A stretch of DNA of 63,757 nucleotides from Cyanobacteriota bacterium (GTDB lineage Bacteria > Cyanobacteriota > Cyanobacteriia > CACIAM-69d), in NCBI GenBank assembly GCA_022402445.1, contig JAKRSF010000004.1:1-63757 (forward strand). The letters are read 5' to 3'. Positions 62,501 to 63,757 of this stretch are shown piece by piece. The notes beneath the pieces were generated by a model, which saw nothing but the letters and a program-made list of their open reading frames with translations, did no database searches and had not been told where the DNA came from. Each line of letters begins with the position of its first letter. Within the stretch, counting starts at the first letter, position 1. A program made the position numbers and the translations under genes.

Positions 62501-63757
62501 CGAACCGCTGGCTTTGGCAGATCTTGGTGAACCTGAAGTCGCTGAACCGGCGCTGGAACCGGTGGATGTGGCGATCGCTGGGGAGGAACCCCTAACCGTC
62601 GATGAGCCCGAGGAGCCGGAGCCCGAACCGCTGGATTTGGAAAATTTCGGCGAACCCGAAGCCCCGGAACCGGAGCCCGAACCGCAAGAGCCAGACCAAC
62701 CGCAGGACGTACCTCCCCCGGTCAGCGCCCCGGCCCCAGAACCCTTTGACCGCACCCGCGCCGCCATGGATGCGATCGGTCAACTCCTCGCCGCCGCCGC
62801 CCACCGCCCGGACCTTGACGTGAATGCGGCCCTGCAAACCATCGCCAGCTTGGCCGGACTCGCTGCCCCCGCCGCGATCGCACCGCCAGAGCCACCGCCC
62901 GCAACCGATACGGCGTCAGCACCCGAGCCAGAGCCAGAGCCAGAACCGGAATCCACCACTGCGGAAGAAGCACCCGAATCGACCATGGAGACGGCTCTCG
63001 ATCTGGATGGAGACCTGGCCATCGAGCCAGAGCCAGAGCCGGAACTGGATCTGGAGCTAGATCTAGAGCCGGAACCGGAGCCGTCCCCCGCGATCGCGAT
63101 CGCGCCCACCGAAGCACCCACGGACGACGCTGTGGATGAATTGGCTGAGGAATCTGCTGAGGAACCTATCGAGGAATCCCTAGATTTTCTGCCAGACCTC
63201 CCGGACCTCACCCCCCCGGAAGCCCCATCCCACGAACCCGCCGCCACCAACGGTTTTGTTGAACTGCCCGCTGATCCGCCCGCGCCCGAGCCCGAACCCG
63301 CCGCCGATGTCGCCCTCGCCGCGATCGCGCAACTGCTGGGCCAAAGCCTCAAGGGCGATCCCCAACAACTGCCCACGGCCCTGGCGGAAATCGGGCGCAT
63401 CGTTGGCGTCGAAATTCCCATCGCGCCGCCCCCGCCCCCCCCGGAACCCGCAGACCCTGAGGCCGTAGAGGAAATCCCTGAGGACGCGATCGCCCCCGAT
63501 GAACCCCCAGCAGCCCCAGCGATTGCAGACCTTCCAGAAGCTCCAGAGGCGCTCGATGCCCCTGAGGATCCAGAGCCCCTCGAACCCCTTGATTTAGATG
63601 ATCTTCCCCCCCTCGATCTGGGTGGTGACTCGCTGGATGAGCCCGCCGCCGAGATTCCAGAAGCTCCAGAGGCGCTTGATGTCCCCGAGAATCCAGAGCC
63701 CCTCGAACCCCTTGATTTAGATGATCTTCCCCCCCTCGATCTGGGTGGTGACTCGCT
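59523..63757 (+). CDS. Giant acidic Glu/Pro-rich repeat protein, partial (continues past the window)
   Basis: An uninterrupted frame of over 1,411 codons starts at ATG 59523, eight bases after AGGAGGG, and runs off the window. Residues about 1-115 resemble a small domain I recall in many cyanobacterial proteins (AKQGDPQAIAALVQAWL, ETCLYLLLSAEGV, GQRRGETMPSW). The rest is Glu/Pro/Ala-rich and strongly acidic, with tandem repeats of 16, 32 and 41 residues. About five helical modules interrupt it, for example LNATLQAISQLSALLP and VNAALQTIASLAGLAA. No signal peptide or membrane segment is seen. It may be a large disordered scaffold; function is unknown. Confidence 0.75.
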   Translation, partial: MAGSEQDRLVHRQWLRGAKQGDPQAIAALVQAWLAPRAAVSVRAAVKETCLYLLLSAEGVTPDRAIARTVEQLLVALANQGMPTDLLRTARIAGQRRGETMPSWCVAVTLPEMDAEMAAIAAAFALPESEGPEPEEAEAESIESDGPDLEPVAESEPEAAPELEPVAESIPEPEVEVELESAVEPELEPEPEVEAALESAVEPEPEVEAELESAVEPESEPEPEPESEVEVEAALESAVEPEPEPEVEAALEPEVESEPEGELDSLESLDSEVEPESEPVAELEEELAPEPEAASELGAGLDLASVPEPELEGAPEADTEPEPVAEDAIAVSSPEVQGEMGTIPTPDLRGAVESIERLASSLERAVASMADLALLRRSMGAVSEVAAPEVAAPEPEAIAPEPVDELPEEVSEAIAPEAVDELPEEVSEAIAPEPVDELEEVSEAIASEAVDELPEDVSEAIADDLGDELDLGDSLAEETASPFDTALLDEAMAHDAIVDAAPASEESPDGEADGVLELEPVEAPAPEPAAETAPDLEEPAIAVDEPEVSEPEPDEGESVIAPPVAGLSPDQLNTLVQAMAGAMEQLLSRTLGQAKAEPATDHGASEVGAPAALESEAIAPVPAPEVGMGAGDEPDADLALDPVELGEPEDWPTLEDPEVEAIADEFPTVEAEAPADEELPAVEEVEESVEIEAIADELPTVEAESPADEELPAVEEVEESVEVEVIADELPTVEAEAPADEELPAAEEAEESVEVEAIADELPNLEAEESVEAETPADELPAVEAVEESAEVEAAQVTEGPAAITEPSPRDKLIDTITRLTTLATTRSDIDLNATLQAISQLSALLPTATPPAAIASPAPEPVALEEPEAAEEPLATPNDPETTESALEPVDFAIAEEEPLTLNESDEQEPEPLDLADLGEPESAASTLESVDFAIAEEESLTPEESEEPEPEPLDLADLGEPEVAEPALEPVDVAIAEEEPLTLDEPEEPEPEPLALADLGEPEVAEPALEPVDVAIAGEEPLTVDEPEEPEPEPLDLENFGEPEAPEPEPEPQEPDQPQDVPPPVSAPAPEPFDRTRAAMDAIGQLLAAAAHRPDLDVNAALQTIASLAGLAAPAAIAPPEPPPATDTASAPEPEPEPEPESTTAEEAPESTMETALDLDGDLAIEPEPEPELDLELDLEPEPEPSPAIAIAPTEAPTDDAVDELAEESAEEPIEESLDFLPDLPDLTPPEAPSHEPAATNGFVELPADPPAPEPEPAADVALAAIAQLLGQSLKGDPQQLPTALAEIGRIVGVEIPIAPPPPPPEPADPEAVEEIPEDAIAPDEPPAAPAIADLPEAPEALDAPEDPEPLEPLDLDDLPPLDLGGDSLDEPAAEIPEAPEALDVPENPEPLEPLDLDDLPPLDLGGDS
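60708..60944 (+). repeat. 48-base coding tandem repeat (16 residues)
   Basis: GAGGCGATCGCGCCTGA-type units start at 60708, 60756, 60804, 60849 and 60897. Spacing is 48 bases, except one unit of 45 that lost a codon. Each unit contains a HIP1 site and encodes E-A-I-A-P-E-x-V-D-E-L-P-E-E-V-S. Confidence 0.8.
61526..61813 (+). repeat. 96-base coding tandem repeat (32 residues)
   Basis: CGTCGAAGCTGA begins units at 61526, 61622 and 61718, exactly 96 bases apart, with only a few substitutions between them. Each encodes VEAExPADEELPAVEE followed by VEESVEVEAIADELPT. High DNA identity points to recent duplication. Confidence 0.85.
62202..62693 (+). repeat. 123-base coding tandem repeat (41 residues), four units
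   Basis: GCGATCGCTG occurs at 62202, 62325, 62448 and 62571, exactly 123 bases apart. Each unit encodes AIAEEEPLTLDEPEEPEPEP followed by LDLADLGEPEVAEPALEPVDV with small variations. Confidence 0.85.
63532..63757 (+). repeat. Second 123-base coding repeat array, cut by the window edge
   Basis: TTCCAGAAG starts units at 63532 and 63655, again 123 bases (41 residues) apart. The protein unit includes PEAPEALDVPENPEPLEP then LDLDDLPPLDLGGDSLDEP. Its sequence differs from the 62202 array although the period is the same. The second unit is truncated by the end of the window. Confidence 0.85.

Noticed and set aside
59863-63468. Several plus-strand and minus-strand frames within the giant repeat gene
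   Set aside because: All are shadows of the open frame starting at 59523; their Arg/Pro- or Ser/Gly-rich translations mirror GAA/CCG codon bias.

Overview
The window comes from a high-GC chromosome that is almost certainly cyanobacterial. The palindrome GCGATCGC (HIP1) recurs throughout genes and spacers, about seven CGATCG-core copies in the first 850 bases alone. Many genes are cyanobacterial types: an SYCRP1-like regulator, SphS/SphR, SqdX, a DesC-type desaturase, a Ycf55-type response regulator, a PATAN-REC protein and an SLH/OprB porin. No rRNA, tRNA or CRISPR array was found, so the species cannot be named.

Layout. 1-8.2 kb: comB, a Crp-type regulator, an M61 peptidase, a small membrane protein, a ProA-like protein and a large sensor kinase. 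8.2-20 kb: a phosphate block with phoX behind a three-repeat Pho box, then sphR-sphS (overlapping) and phoU on the minus strand. Between these lie a Gfo/Idh oxidoreductase, a nucleotidyltransferase and an AEC transporter. At 19.0-19.2 kb a promoter, a structured leader with an intrinsic terminator and a competing 10-bp pairing precede a creatininase-family gene. 20-29.8 kb: DoxX, DUF456, pilT, Sua5/YrdC, larC with a His-rich insert, sqdX, Ycf55-type regulator and a PerR-like Fur protein.

29.9-33.6 kb is an AT-rich, HIP1-poor island. It holds a two-gene module (TerB-like membrane protein plus a 495-residue unknown protein) and a DUF433/DUF5615 toxin-antitoxin-like pair. A 14-bp direct repeat flanks it. 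The right copy is the end of a site with the box layout and extrahelical base of an integron attC site; the left copy ends a more degenerate one. No integrase is present. This is the best candidate in the window for an undescribed mobile or defence system.

33.7-48.7 kb is core-like: a Met-gamma-lyase-family enzyme, desC, a PAS-GGDEF-EAL protein, scpB, a DnaJ-family chaperone, a porin, a serine protease, dnaX without an intein, and a GH13 enzyme. 48.8-52.4 kb is less GC-rich: a NarL-type two-component pair faces a secreted RTX-CHRD protein. 52.9-59.2 kb: a conserved unknown protein, a TPR protein, a FemAB-like protein and a PATAN-REC regulator behind a roughly 1-kb spacer with clustered hairpins.

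The window ends inside a giant acidic protein (59523 to beyond 63757, over 1,411 codons without a stop). It has a small N-terminal domain and long Glu/Pro-rich arrays of 16-, 32- and 41-residue repeats, broken by short helical modules. Short palindromic repeats with the core GGGGCGGGGTTTCCCC are scattered between genes.
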